Positions 1 to 9,625 of a stretch of DNA of 64,000 bases are shown here, one piece after another; the first letter of the stretch is position 1, and each line of letters begins with the position of its first letter. A program made the position numbers and the translations under genes. The notes beneath the pieces were generated by a model. It ran no database searches. It worked only from the letters and a program-made list of their open reading frames with translations, and was not told the DNA's origin. This DNA is from Cyanobium sp. FGCU6. Its GTDB lineage: Bacteria; Cyanobacteriota; Cyanobacteriia; PCC-6307; Cyanobiaceae. Where the stretch lies: NCBI GenBank assembly GCA_024958655.1, contig JANWUR010000014.1:1-64000 (forward strand), given 5' to 3'.

Positions 1-2
1 AG

Positions 3-326
3 CCTTGTCCGGAGCGGGCCTTAAGGGTCGCGGAGCTTTATGCGTAATCAAGTCTTGAGTTGGAGTGGGTGCTGCGAGGGGCTTACAAGCTGCCACGCGA
101 TGCCGTGATTCAGGCGTTTCAAGGGTTGCTGGCGATTCGTCAGCTGCATGTCGAACAGGAAGACCTGGTGCGAAAGGCGCTTGACTGCCACCGCCAAGGT
201 CTGGACTTCGCTGATGCGCTGCATCTGCTGCGCAGTGAAGGATGTTCTGCCCTGCTCAGCTTCGACCGAGCTCTTGCGCGGGGCGCTGCTGAACAGGCTC
301 TGCAGCCGCAGGTGATCAGCCCATGA
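3..326 (+). pseudogene. VapC-like PIN-domain toxin remnant
   Basis: The readable part runs from a TTG at 60 (88 codons) and looks like the C-terminal two thirds of a PIN ribonuclease toxin: LEWVLRGAYKL is the helix with the conserved Glu, and DFADALHLL followed by LLSFDRALA are the last acidic motifs. Upstream, the same frame reads PERALRVAELYA, is stopped by TAA at 45-47 and resumes with SSLELEWVLR. The usual first strand with the catalytic Asp is not visible within the window. The stop and the missing N-terminus suggest an inactive toxin. It overlaps the next gene by 4 bp. The upstream partner would lie outside the window. Confidence 0.6.
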
Positions 327-1273
327 GCCACACCGCCCCCCTGCTCCTCACCGGCGCCAGCGGCTGGTTCGGCCGCACCGCCCTGCATGTCTACGAACAG
401 GAGCACGGGCCCGAGGCGCTGCGCCGCGAGCTGATCCCCTTCGCCTCGCGCGAGCGCTGGGTGGAGTTCGGCAGCCCCCACGGCCCGGTGAAGGGCTACC
501 CGCTGGAGGCGATCCTGGATGTGAGCCAGCCACGGGGCCTGCTGCACCTGGCCTTCCTCACGCGCGACAAGGTGGAGGAGCTCGGCCACGGGCGCTATGT
601 GGCCGCCAACCGGGCGATCACGGCCACGCTGGCGAAGTTGCTGCAGGCCTGGCCGGCCCTGCCGGTGGTGGTCACTTCGTCGGGGGCGGCGGCGGCGCTC
701 GATGGCCTGCCGGCCGATCTGGGGGGCAATCCCTACGCCACCCTCAAACAGGAGGAGGAGGCCCTGCTGGAACGGCAGGCGGCCACGCGCATGGCGGTGG
801 TGTTCCGGGTGTATGCCGCCTCGGGCCGCTTCATGACACGGCCGCAGAAATTCGCCCTGGGGGACCTGATCCTGCAGGGGCTGCGGGGCCAGCCGCTGCG
901 GGTGAAGGCAGCGCATGCGGTATGGCGCAGCTACGGGAGCGTGGAGCAGCTGATGCAGCTGAGCTGGCGGCTGTTGCGGGTGCAGGGCGAGGCGGCCGGA
1001 GCTGGATTTCAACGCCTCGACGCCTGCGCCCCACCCGTGGAGCTGGGGGAGCTGGCGGCAGGGGTGGCGGCCGCTCTGGGGGCCAGCCTGGCTCCGCGCA
1101 CGATCAGCTCCGCTGCCAGCGATCACTACGGGGGCGATGGCGAGGCCTACGAGGCCCTGCTGCATCGCCATGGCCTGGCGCCGCGGAGCCTGCAGGAGCA
1201 GATCGCCGACACCATCGGCGGTCTGCGGCCGCCCGCCACCGCTGGGGGCGCCAGCCTCGGGACGTACGGCTGA
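323..1273 (+). CDS. NAD(P)-dependent epimerase/dehydratase (extended SDR)
   Basis: A 316-residue extended short-chain dehydrogenase/reductase. TGASGWFG near the N-terminus is the Rossmann dinucleotide motif (TGxxGxxG). VVTSSGAAA followed by YATLK gives the Ser and YxxxK catalytic elements. Such enzymes oxidise, epimerise or dehydrate nucleotide sugars in the cytoplasm; the substrate cannot be read from the sequence. The length is normal and the frame intact. The ATG lies in ATGA, overlapping the end of the PIN remnant. Nucleotide-sugar genes at 4.9-6.9 kb make a surface-polysaccharide role plausible, but it is not in an operon with them. Confidence 0.8.
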   Translation: MSHTAPLLLTGASGWFGRTALHVYEQEHGPEALRRELIPFASRERWVEFGSPHGPVKGYPLEAILDVSQPRGLLHLAFLTRDKVEELGHGRYVAANRAITATLAKLLQAWPALPVVVTSSGAAAALDGLPADLGGNPYATLKQEEEALLERQAATRMAVVFRVYAASGRFMTRPQKFALGDLILQGLRGQPLRVKAAHAVWRSYGSVEQLMQLSWRLLRVQGEAAGAGFQRLDACAPPVELGELAAGVAAALGASLAPRTISSAASDHYGGDGEAYEALLHRHGLAPRSLQEQIADTIGGLRPPATAGGASLGTYG

Positions 1274-1377
1274 GGCCTGATCGCAAGCCGTTCGGGCGTC
1301 GCATCCCGGCGGCTCGGACGGCTGTGGGCTGCACGCTCTCGCAAAATGGCGTGAGAAACTCCGTTTCGGCTGCGGAA

Positions 1378-1745
1378 ATGGCGGTTGTGCAGCGATTTCT
1401 GCAGCCTCCCGCCCAGAGCTTCTTTCTCTTCGGCCCGCGCGGCACCGGCAAATCCACCTGGTTGGGGCACGTGTTTCCGGAGGCGTTGCGCCTCGATCTG
1501 CTTGCTCCTGAGGTGGTGCGGGCTTACCAGGCCCAGCCGGAACGGCTGCGGGAGCGCATCGCCGGCGGGATCTGGCCGGCCTCAAGGCCTTCGGTGCCGA
1601 CGATCCCCAGGCCGACCGTCTGCTGCTCTCGCTGGCTCCTGAAGCGCTGCTGATCGACGGCATCCGCTGCGAGCCGCTCGAACCCTGGCTGCGGCGGCTT
1701 TCGCCCAACCACGCTGCCCAGCAAGGGCTCTCCCCCTGCTCCTGA
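1378..1745 (+). pseudogene. AAA ATPase / DUF4143 family remnant with internal deletion
   Basis: The ATG at 1378 opens QRFLQPPAQSFFLFGPRGTGKS, a Walker A (GPRGTGKS) typical of the AAA_14/DUF4143 ATPases. After about 63 codons the homology jumps, in another frame from about 1569, to DLAGLKAFGADDP and LIDGIRCEPLEPWLRRL. That is the normal C-terminus of the same family and ends at TGA 1743-1745. Roughly 250 residues, including Walker B and most of DUF4143, are missing. The two family ends joined out of frame are direct evidence of an internal deletion, so no functional product is expected. Confidence 0.7.
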
Positions 1746-1771
1746 CCCCCTGGCGGCGCCTCCAGCACGGC

Positions 1772-1980
1772 CACCCTGGCTACGATTCAAGGATCCTGTG
1801 GGATGGGTGGCGATGGCCGTGACCAGCAGCCCTGCCGCGGTTGCAGCGCCCTCCGATGCAGAACCCTTCGAGGCCCTGGCACCCCTGCGACTGCCGGCGG
1901 ATCTACGGCTCACGCCCGAGCAGTTCGAGCGGGTGTGCGCCGAGAACCGCGAGGCGGTGCTGGAGCTGGCTGCCGATGGA
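1772..1980 (+). repeat. Direct repeat copy 1 (head of first Uma2 gene)
   Basis: About 209 bp including the upstream stretch and first 56 codons of the Uma2 gene. It recurs almost unchanged at 2682-2890 with a constant offset of 910 bp. The copies differ at only a few positions, while the following coding sequence diverges strongly. Confidence 0.85.
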
Positions 1981-2463
1981 CAGTTCATTGCGATGACACC
2001 TACAGGCGGCGAAACCGGTGCACGGAGTGGCGAGCTGTTCTACCAGCTCAAGCTGTTCGCCAATGGTGCGGGTGGGTGGAAGGCATTTGACAGCTCCACA
2101 GGCTTCCGTCTGCCCGACGGCTCCGTGCTCAGCCCCGATGCCTCCCTGGTCCGCCTGGAGCGCTGGCAGGCCCTCAGCTCTGAGCAGCGCCGCGGCTTTG
2201 CCCCACTCTGCCCCGATCTGGTGGTGGAACTGGCCAGCCCCAGCGATGAGGGTCCCCGGGGGGTGAGCGCCCTGCGCCAGAAGATGGAGAATTATCAGTC
2301 GAATGGCGCCCGCCTTGGCTGGCTGCTGCTGCCCGAGGAGCGCGCCGTGGAGGTGTGGGGTGTCAGTGGCGAGCCCAGCCGCCTGGAGCAGGCCACGGAC
2401 CTGGAGGCCGGCGCCGAGTTCCCCGGGCTCCGTCTCAACCTGCGGGAGATCTGGGAGGAGTGA
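1813..2463 (+). CDS. Uma2 family putative endonuclease (DUF820)
   Basis: A PD-(D/E)xK nuclease-fold protein of the Uma2 family, very common in cyanobacteria and of unproven cellular role. Visible motifs are LRLTPEQFERVC and ENREAVLELAADG at the N-terminus, GFRLPDGSVLSPDASLV, FAPLCPDLVVELASPSD with the Asp and Glu of the active site, then a Lys-containing helix (RQKMENYQ) before ARLGWLLLPEE. The ATG at 1813 is preferred; an in-frame GTG lies at 1798. The length (about 216 residues) is normal. It is the first of a tandem pair; residues about 57-95 differ from the second copy while the ends match. Confidence 0.85.
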   Translation: MAVTSSPAAVAAPSDAEPFEALAPLRLPADLRLTPEQFERVCAENREAVLELAADGQFIAMTPTGGETGARSGELFYQLKLFANGAGGWKAFDSSTGFRLPDGSVLSPDASLVRLERWQALSSEQRRGFAPLCPDLVVELASPSDEGPRGVSALRQKMENYQSNGARLGWLLLPEERAVEVWGVSGEPSRLEQATDLEAGAEFPGLRLNLREIWEE

Positions 2464-2681
2464 GTGGCTGATGGCTGGACCCGGTCGGATCGAGAAGAGC
2501 GATCGGCGGGACCTGCGCCCCACCATCCTGCAATGGGGGCGGGAGGGATGAGAAGGCCCGCCGTGTCAGACCCATCTGGTGCTGGCATCTGAGCTGATGC
2601 TCAGCAAGGCGGCCCATGCCCAGTGGCGCCTGCAGCAGCTCGCTGAGCGCGTGCTGCCCTGAATCCTTCGCAGCCCCTGCA

Positions 2682-2890
2682 GACACCCTGGCTACGATTC
2701 AAGGGTCCTGTGGGATGGGTGGCGATGGCCGTGACCAGCAGCCTTGCCGCGGTTGCAGCGCCCTCCGATGCAGAACCCTTCGAGGCCCTGGCACCCCTGC
2801 GACTGCCGGCGGATCTACGGCTCACGCCCGAGCAGTTCGAGCGGGTGTGCGCCGAGAACCGCGAGGCGGTGCTGGAGCTGGCTGCCGATG
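2682..2890 (+). repeat. Direct repeat copy 2 (head of second Uma2 gene)
   Basis: Second copy of the 209-bp repeat that starts at 1772. It includes about 40 bp of non-coding leader, so the duplication was not limited to the coding region. Confidence 0.85.
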
Positions 2891-3375
2891 GCCGCATCAT
2901 CGCCATGACGCCCACAGGCAGTGAAACCGGTGCCCGGAATTCTCGGCTCGAGATGCGCCTGCTTCTCTGGGCCGACAAGGTGGGGGGATGGAAGGTGTTC
3001 GGCAGTTCCAGTGGCTTCCGCCTGCCCGATGGCTCGGTGCTCAGCCCCGATGCCTCGCTGGTGCGTCTGGAGCGCTGGCAGGCCCTCAGCGCCGAGCAGC
3101 GCCGCGGCTTTGCCCCTCTCTGCCCCGATCTGGTGGTGGAACTGGCAAGCCCCAGCGATGAGGGTCCCCGGGGGGTGAGCGCCCTGCGCCAGAAAATGGC
3201 GAATTATCAGGCCAATGGCGCACGCCTCGGCTGGTTGCTGCTGCCACAGGAGCGGGCCGTGGAGGTGTGGGGCGCCAGCGGCACGGCCAGCCGTCAGGAG
3301 CAGGCCACGGCGCTGGAGGCTGGCGCGGATTTCCCCAGTCTGAGGCTCAACCTGCTGGAGATCTGGGACGCGTGA
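2725..3375 (+). CDS. Uma2 family putative endonuclease (DUF820), tandem copy
   Basis: Second member of the tandem pair, same length and start context (ATG 2725, in-frame GTG 2710). The PD-(D/E)xK elements are preserved: CPDLVVELASPSD and the Lys helix RQKMANYQANG. The stretch after DGRIIAMTPTGSETGARN is replaced by a different sequence (MRLLLWADKVGG) that resembles the minus-strand Uma2 at 11274-11921 more than its neighbour. This points to recombination between paralogues. The 260 bp separating it from copy 1 holds no convincing gene. Function is predicted from fold only. Confidence 0.85.
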   Translation: MAVTSSLAAVAAPSDAEPFEALAPLRLPADLRLTPEQFERVCAENREAVLELAADGRIIAMTPTGSETGARNSRLEMRLLLWADKVGGWKVFGSSSGFRLPDGSVLSPDASLVRLERWQALSAEQRRGFAPLCPDLVVELASPSDEGPRGVSALRQKMANYQANGARLGWLLLPQERAVEVWGASGTASRQEQATALEAGADFPSLRLNLLEIWDA

Positions 3376-3860
3376 GGGATCTGCCCGTAAGCGGTGCACA
3401 GCAGCCTTTGTTGCATTGCGCCAGGAACAGACGCTCAGATGATGGGGCCAAGGCGTTCTGCGTCTGCGGGAGGGTTGCGGCGCGTGCTGCCATCACTGGC
3501 AGCACCACCCGACAGACATGGGCTGTCGTGGCGACGAACCGCGCGTCAGGGAGGCCCATGGCAGCAGGGGGCGAGGCGGATCCTCAGCCAGCAAGGGCAG
3601 GCACAACCGGCAAGGGATCGCCAGGGGTTGGTGCCAGAGTCATCAGCCGCAGCCTGATGCCCGACACTGGGCAGATGCCCCCCCGATCTGATCATCGGCA
3701 GGTGCAGCCTTGCTGTGCAGGGATTGGCGGCTACGGAAACAGCCAGCCTGGTCTTCACGGCGGCAGTGAGCGGTGAGGGCTGAGTAGGCACGCCAGGGCA
3801 CTGGCAGCATGGGAGGACGTGACCCGGCTGCCTGCAGTGGAGTCTGGAGAGGGCCCACCC
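3376..3860. other. Gene-free stretch
   Basis: About 485 bp between the Uma2 pair and the ABC-transporter fragment. Short open frames exist on both strands but show no recognisable domain. I see no repeat, terminator or promoter I would defend. Confidence 0.5.
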
Positions 3861-4721
3861 ATGCAGACACGAAGGCACAGGCAGGTGATGTGGAAGCCCA
3901 GGATCCGGTTGCGGGCCTCCGCTGATTCGCTGGCTGGCCTGTTTCGGCGCCTGTGGGTGGTGCTGCCGAACCGACGGCGGCGGGACGTTGTGATCGCGAT
4001 GCTGTGGATGGTGATCAGCGGGCTGTCGGAACTGGTCACGATGGTGCTGTTGGTGCCGTTTCTGGTGGCCTTGACGGCCCCGGAGCGGCTGCTGCGCATG
4101 GCGGGCGTGCGCTGGCTGGGATCGCTGCTGAGCATCGAGAATCCGCAGCAGTTGTTGCTGCCCCTGACGCTGCTGCTCTGCAGCGCCGCCCTGCTGGGGG
4201 CCCTGCTGCGATCGAATGCCCTGTGGATCAACAGCCGGCTGGCGGCAGATATAGGCCACGACCTCAGTGTCACCACCTACGCCAGCATCCTGAATGCGGA
4301 GCATACTTTTCTGCTGGAGCGCAACAGCAGTGAGCTGATCACGGTGCTGGAGGCCATTGATCAATTCGTCGGTGTTGTATTCAGATCATTGTTGCAGATG
4401 ATCTCATCTCTAATGATCGCAGTGGTGGTGGGTATCGCGCTGATTCTGATCAACCCGGCCTTGGCTCTGATCCTGGCCCTGATTGCCTCGATGATCTATC
4501 TGATCACCTCCCGAGTTGCGAGCAGCCGTCTGCAGGCCGTCAACTCCCGCTTTGCAGCCCTGCAGGAAGACAAGGTGAGGTTGGTGCAGGAGAGTGTGGC
4601 TGGGATCCGCCAGATCCGCATCATGGGGGCGACGGGGTCTTTTGCAGAGCGGTACAGGAATTCTGATGCGCAATCACGCTCTCTTGAGGCCCAGGCCAAC
4701 TTCAGGGCCAACGGCAGCTGA
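3861..4721 (+). pseudogene. ABC transporter transmembrane half, ATPase domain missing
   Basis: The ATG at 3861 (an in-frame upstream start at 3819 is less likely) encodes about 286 residues resembling the membrane domain of MsbA/PglK-type lipid-linked sugar flippases. Predicted hydrophobic helices lie near residues 43-68, 97-115 and 172-215. They are followed by the helix ending in VQESVAGIRQIRIMGA, which normally precedes the linker to the nucleotide-binding domain. The frame stops at 4719, and no Walker A, signature or Walker B sequence follows. The protein cannot power transport alone. Its position before pseB/pseC remnants suggests a former glycan-export locus. Confidence 0.7.
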
Positions 4722-4882
4722 TAGTGCTTTATCGTGCATCAACCGGATCAGCCTTCACATGGCCAGGCCGTTGGCAAAGCACGCATCGGGTGGCTCTCGA
4801 TCTGCCAATGCCTGTCACCATCGGCCCCAGGGCTGCAGCTGGGCTCATGGCGACCATTCACAGCCATGATGGCATAATTGAG

Positions 4883-5913
<1,031 letters not shown>

Positions 5914-5917
<4 letters not shown>

Positions 5918-6867
5918 TGGCGGCGTCCTTCCTCCCCTACGGCCGCCACAGCGTGAGCGAAGCCGACATCGCTGCGGTGGTTGCGGTGCTGCGCAGCCCC
6001 TTCCTAACCCAGGGGCCGGTGGTGCCGGCCATCGAGCAGGCGGTGGCCGCCAAGGTGGGCGCCCGCCATGGGGTGGCGGTGAACAGCACCACCAGCGCCT
6101 TGCACCTCGCCTGCCTGGTCCTGGGGCTGGGGCCAGGCGATCGGCTCTGTACCTCACCGATCACCTTTGTGGCCTCGGCCAATTGCGGCCGCCACTGCGG
6201 TGCCGCTGTCGACTTTGTCGACAGCGCCCCGGCTACGGGACAGATGAGCGTGGCGGCGCTGGCGGCCAAGCTGGAGCAGGCCGAGCGCGAGGGCACCCTG
6301 CTGAAGGTGGTGGTGCCGGTGCATCTGGCGGGCAGCAGCTGCGCCATGGCGGCGATCGGGGCGCTGGCCGAGCGCTACGGCTTTGCGGTGCTGGAGGATG
6401 CCAGCCATGCGATCGGGGGCTGCTACCACGGCGAGCCGGTGGGCAATTGCCGCCACAGCGCCATCACGGTGTTCAGCTTCCACCCGGTGAAGATCATCAC
6501 CAGCGGCGAGGGCGGCCTGGCAACCACCAATGATCCGGAGCTGGCGCAGCGCATGGCGGAACTGCGCAGCCACGGCATCGTGCGCGAGGCCGAGCGCTTC
6601 GAGCGGCCTGCGGCCGGGCCCTGAGTGTATGAACAGCAGCAGCTGGGCTTCAACTACCGGATCACCGACATCCAGGCAGCCCTGGGCCTGAGCCAGCTGC
6701 AGCGGCTGGAGGAGATCGTGGCCGAGCGCAACCGGCAGGTGTTTGTGGGGCTCAGCGAGGGGCAACAGCAACGTGTGGCAGACGCGATCAGGCAGAACGT
6801 GACAATCCTGTGCGCACGCGGAGCAAACCAATGCCAACGATCAGCATGTTTTACGGCATACTTGTAA
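5914..6867 (+). pseudogene. pseC: PseC-like sugar aminotransferase, nonsense codon and internal deletion
   Basis: DegT/DnrJ/EryC1-type PLP aminotransferase. LPYGRHSVSEADIAAV, VNSTTSALHLACLVLGLG and FSFHPVKIITSGEGG (with the PLP lysine) match PseC. TGA at 6622-6624 stands where a Trp codon is expected; reading on in frame gives YEQQQLGFNYRITDIQAALG, so this is a nonsense mutation. After RNRQ (about 6738) the sequence jumps to FVGLSEGQQQRVADAIR, which resembles the extreme C-terminus of this family, so about 100 middle residues are missing. It was translationally coupled to pseB. No other pse genes are visible. Confidence 0.8.
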
Positions 6868-6984
6868 GCATGTATGCCCTTGATACGGATAGGCACCACA
6901 GCCCTCACATCCACGTCTGAGCTGATGGCTGATTGGCTACTCGCCAGCGAGGGGCAGACCCCCTTTAAGATCCTCTGCGTTTAA
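6831..6984 (+). pseudogene. DUF4160 protein with internal deletion
   Basis: The ATG at 6831 opens MPTISMFYGILVSMY and later HHSPHIHV, the characteristic N-terminus and histidine cluster of DUF4160. The frame stops at 6918-6920. From 6919, in the next frame, ELMADWLLASEGQTPFKI reproduces the usual C-terminus of the family and ends at TAA 6982-6984. About 40 residues between the two ends are gone. The intact DUF2442 gene follows 8 bp later; the two families are commonly found as a pair, so half of the pair is broken here. Confidence 0.75.
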
Positions 6985-6992
6985 ATCCAAAA

Positions 6993-7274
6993 ATGACTCC
7001 AGACGTCATCAAGGTCAAGGCTCATCAGGGAACAAAACTTGAACTCGAATTTGCAGACGGCTCAATTCGCCTGTTTGACGTGAAGCCTCTGCTTCACTAT
7101 CCAGCGTTCTCTGATCTGCGTGATTCAAGCCTGTTCATGAAAGCACATGTTCAGAATGGCACTGTTTGCCGGAATGAAGAGATCGATATTTCACCCGACA
7201 CCTTGTACCTCCGCGGTGAAGTTTTGAATGGGGATGAAGCAGCCAAAGCCATCTCAGCGGGCTTCGAATGTTAG
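6993..7274 (+). CDS. DUF2442 domain-containing protein
   Basis: A 93-residue protein that fits DUF2442: VIKVKAHQGTKLELEFADG, then FDVKPLLHYPAFSDLRD, and DISPDTLYLRG near the C-terminus. These small proteins often sit next to DUF4160 partners and have been suggested to act as a toxin-antitoxin-like or regulatory pair; no biochemical role is established. The frame is intact although the partner upstream is deleted. Base composition is lower in GC than most neighbours, hinting at acquisition. Confidence 0.8.
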   Translation: MTPDVIKVKAHQGTKLELEFADGSIRLFDVKPLLHYPAFSDLRDSSLFMKAHVQNGTVCRNEEIDISPDTLYLRGEVLNGDEAAKAISAGFEC

Positions 7275-7528
7275 TGCGCATTCCCGATGGAGATTTCGCA
7301 TCGGATCACTTCCCAGCAAGTAGGTTCGCATCTTTCCCCACAACGGCATCGGAACCCAGGGAACCTCCGGACAACGAGCGCTCAAAGAGGCATCCAGGCC
7401 TTGATTTGTCCCTTATCAGCATTTTCATCGCCGATCAGGCTCCAATCAGCCTGAATTCGCTGATTCCGAGGCTGAATCTCGCTCATTTGGGGCGGTATTT
7501 ACCCCGAATGCCCACACCATGCCCCCAA

Positions 7529-7913
7529 TCATGTCCTGCACAGCAGCTCATGCCGCACCATGTAGAAGTTGGAAAGTGCTGCCAGCACCTTCACCTTGCA
7601 ACGGTTCTAGTGGCTCCGCCACGCTCGGCCGTCGGCCTCGGTAGTTGCATGCCCCGCAGCCGGGTCTTCTGAAAGCCGAACTGCCGTTTGATCACTCGGA
7701 ACGGATGCTCCACCTTGGCGCGGAGGTGCGCCTAATGCAAGCAGAAGCCGTTCCGGCTAGGGCTGTCTCGATCAGATCATCAACCCGCCCCTCGGGGGTG
7801 TCCGGTAAGGCCCGGCGCTTGCCTGGGCGCATGGCAACCCGGAAGCCGATCCCCCGGCCTTGCATCTCCTCGCGCTTCTCAATTCCCTGATAGCCGGCAT
7901 CCGCGTAAACCAC
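7529..7913 (-). pseudogene. IS5-type transposase C-terminal remnant
   Basis: Reading the minus strand from 7913, VYADAGYQGIEKREEM and RVAMRPGKRRALPDTPEGRVDDLIE match IS5/IS1031-type DDE transposases around the conserved Tyr/Arg/Glu region. The frame is then shifted: [20 protein letters not shown] continues in another frame, and a third gives [18 protein letters not shown], the usual C-terminal end, stopping at 7529. The N-terminal half and both IS ends are absent. A short hairpin-rich sequence interrupts it at 7608-7643. Confidence 0.75.
7608..7643. repeat. Short hairpin-rich insertion inside the transposase remnant
   Basis: About 36 bp bounded by TAG...TAG that separates two conserved stretches of the transposase. 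It contains GTGGC TCC GCCAC (7610-7622), a perfect 5-bp stem, followed by GGCC GTC GGCC. The family does not normally have residues here, so it looks inserted. Confidence 0.45.
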
Positions 7914-7960
7914 TGGACCGAATCACCAGCAGATGATGGTTGCCCACGATATGGTGCCGG

Positions 7961-8836
7961 TCAGCTGGATCTCTGCGGGTGACCCGCCAACCAGCTCTCC
8001 AGCCCCTCCCCGAGGAAGGAAAGCCCCAGCACCAGCACGAACATCGCCAGCCCCGGAAACAGGGCCGTCCACCAGATGCCGGTGGGCACCGCGGTGAGCG
8101 CCTGCTGAAGATCACCGCCCCATTCGGGGATCGTTTCCGGCAACCCCAGGCCCAGGAAACCCAGGCCGCCGAGCACCAGCACCGCATCGGCGGCATTGAG
8201 GGTGAGCAGCACCGGTACCGAGGTGATCACGTTGCGCAGCAGGTAGCGGCGCAGGATCCACAGCGGCCCGGCGCCGAGCGAACGGGCGGCCTCCACGAAC
8301 AGTTCGGCCTTCACCTGGGCCGTCTGGTTGCGCACCACCCGGAAGTACTGGGGCACGTACACCACGCACAGGGCCGCGGCCGCATTGGGCAGGCCCCGGC
8401 CGAGCAGGAAGGCCAGCACCACCGAGAGCAGCAGCACCGGCAGGGTGTAGAGGGTGTCCATCAGCAGCACCAGCAGCCGGTCGACACCGCCGCCCAGGTA
8501 GCCGCTCACCATGCCCAGCGGCACGCCGATCACCAGGGCCAGCACCAGGGCGATCGCCACCACCTGCAGCGCCACGCCACTGCCCGCCAGGGTGCGGGTG
8601 CAGACGTCGCGGCCGAGCCGGTCGGTGCCGCACCAGTGGGCCGCTGAGGGGGCGGCGTAGATCGGGTTGTCGAGACCGGCGTTGGGATCCGGCAGCACCC
8701 CCAGGTGCAGCAGCAGCGGCGTGAGCAGCGCCACCAGCGCATACACCGCCACGATCGTGAGGCCCCAGCGCGCCAACCGGCCGGAGAGGGTGGAGGGGAG
8801 AGCGGCCGAAAGCATGGCGGCGGTTGGCGGCGTCAT
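7961..8836 (-). CDS. Dipeptide/oligopeptide-type ABC transporter permease (DppC/OppC-like)
   Basis: A 291-residue inner-membrane permease of the BPD type. After an N-terminal helix (LTIVAVYALVALLTPLLL) comes HWCGTDRLGRDVCTRTLAGS, the motif conserved before the core domain in DppC/OppC. Five more hydrophobic segments follow, with the EAA-like loop EAARSLGAGPLWILRRYLLRN that contacts the ATPase. It would import peptides, nickel or similar with a binding protein, a DppB partner and ATPases, none of which is in this window. The start is the ATG at 8836, giving MTPPTAAML. Length is normal. Confidence 0.85.
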   Translation of the reverse strand: MTPPTAAMLSAALPSTLSGRLARWGLTIVAVYALVALLTPLLLHLGVLPDPNAGLDNPIYAAPSAAHWCGTDRLGRDVCTRTLAGSGVALQVVAIALVLALVIGVPLGMVSGYLGGGVDRLLVLLMDTLYTLPVLLLSVVLAFLLGRGLPNAAAALCVVYVPQYFRVVRNQTAQVKAELFVEAARSLGAGPLWILRRYLLRNVITSVPVLLTLNAADAVLVLGGLGFLGLGLPETIPEWGGDLQQALTAVPTGIWWTALFPGLAMFVLVLGLSFLGEGLESWLAGHPQRSS

Positions 8837-8926
8837 GGCCGTTCCATCCTGATCCCTGACGCCGGTGGGTGGCCGCCCGCACGATTGGCTAGCTTCCCCA
8901 CGAGCAGAGGATGCCAGCCCGGCCTG

Positions 8927-9625
8927 ATGAGCACGTCCCGGCTGCTGATCGTCGACGACGACCCCGAGCTGCGCAGCTTCCTGGCCACCGAGCTGGGGGT
9001 GGAGGGCTACAGCTGTGAACAGGCGGGCAGCGGCCAGGAGGCCCTGGGGCTGATCCGCGGCCAGAGCTGGGATCTGGTGCTGCTCGACTGGGGCCTGCCC
9101 GATTTCAGCGGCGTGGAGGTGTGCCGCCGCATGCGCAGCGGCGGCATCGCCACACCGGTGCTGATGCTCACCGGCCACGATGAGGTGCGCGAGCGGGTGG
9201 AGGCGCTGGATTCGGGGGCCGACGACTACCTCACCAAGCCCTTCTCGATCGAGGAGCTGCTGGCGCGGGTGCGGGCCCGCCTGCGTCGCACCTCCCTGGC
9301 CGATCCGAGCGACGGCTGGCTGCGGCTGGCCGACCTGGCCGTGAATCCCGGCAGCCATGAAGTCACCCGCGCCGGCCAGCCGATCCACCTCACGGCCCGG
9401 GAGTTCGAGCTGCTGCTGCATCTGTTCCGCCAGCCCGGCGTGGTGCAGGAGCGCCGCAGCATCCTCGATGCCCTCTGGGGCGAGGACTGGATGGGCGATG
9501 ACAACCTGCTGGATGTGTACGTGCGCTACCTGCGCCGCAAGCTCGAGCCGCCCGGCCGCCCCACCCTGATCCAGACGGTGCGGGGCGTGGGCTTCATGCT
9601 CAAGGAAGGGCCCACCCGTGGCTGA
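8927..9625 (+). CDS. OmpR/PhoB-family response regulator (first of pair)
   Basis: A 232-residue two-domain regulator. Receiver: IVDDDPELR acidic pocket, DLVLLDWGLPDFSG with the phosphoacceptor Asp near residue 54, and DDYLTKPFS with the conserved Lys. DNA-binding: winged helix with LTAREFELLLHL, NLLDVYVRYLRRKL and TVRGVGFML. The start ATGAGCACG at 8927 is closest to the receiver fold. The next regulator starts 8 bp before this stop, so the two are translationally coupled. The sequence resembles cyanobacterial RppA/NrsR-type regulators. No kinase gene sits in the same operon. Confidence 0.9.
   Translation: MSTSRLLIVDDDPELRSFLATELGVEGYSCEQAGSGQEALGLIRGQSWDLVLLDWGLPDFSGVEVCRRMRSGGIATPVLMLTGHDEVRERVEALDSGADDYLTKPFSIEELLARVRARLRRTSLADPSDGWLRLADLAVNPGSHEVTRAGQPIHLTAREFELLLHLFRQPGVVQERRSILDALWGEDWMGDDNLLDVYVRYLRRKLEPPGRPTLIQTVRGVGFMLKEGPTRG

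Noticed and set aside
140-1774. Long open frame on the minus strand opposite the epimerase
   Set aside because: Antisense shadow in high-GC sequence; its translation is low-complexity and matches no family, while the plus strand has clear motifs.
3394-3657. Possible small gene between Uma2 and the ABC fragment
   Set aside because: Arg/Gln/Ala-rich translation without motif, start context or neighbour coupling.
7268-7672. Open frame after the DUF2442 gene
   Set aside because: No family resemblance and it runs into the transposase remnant of the other strand.
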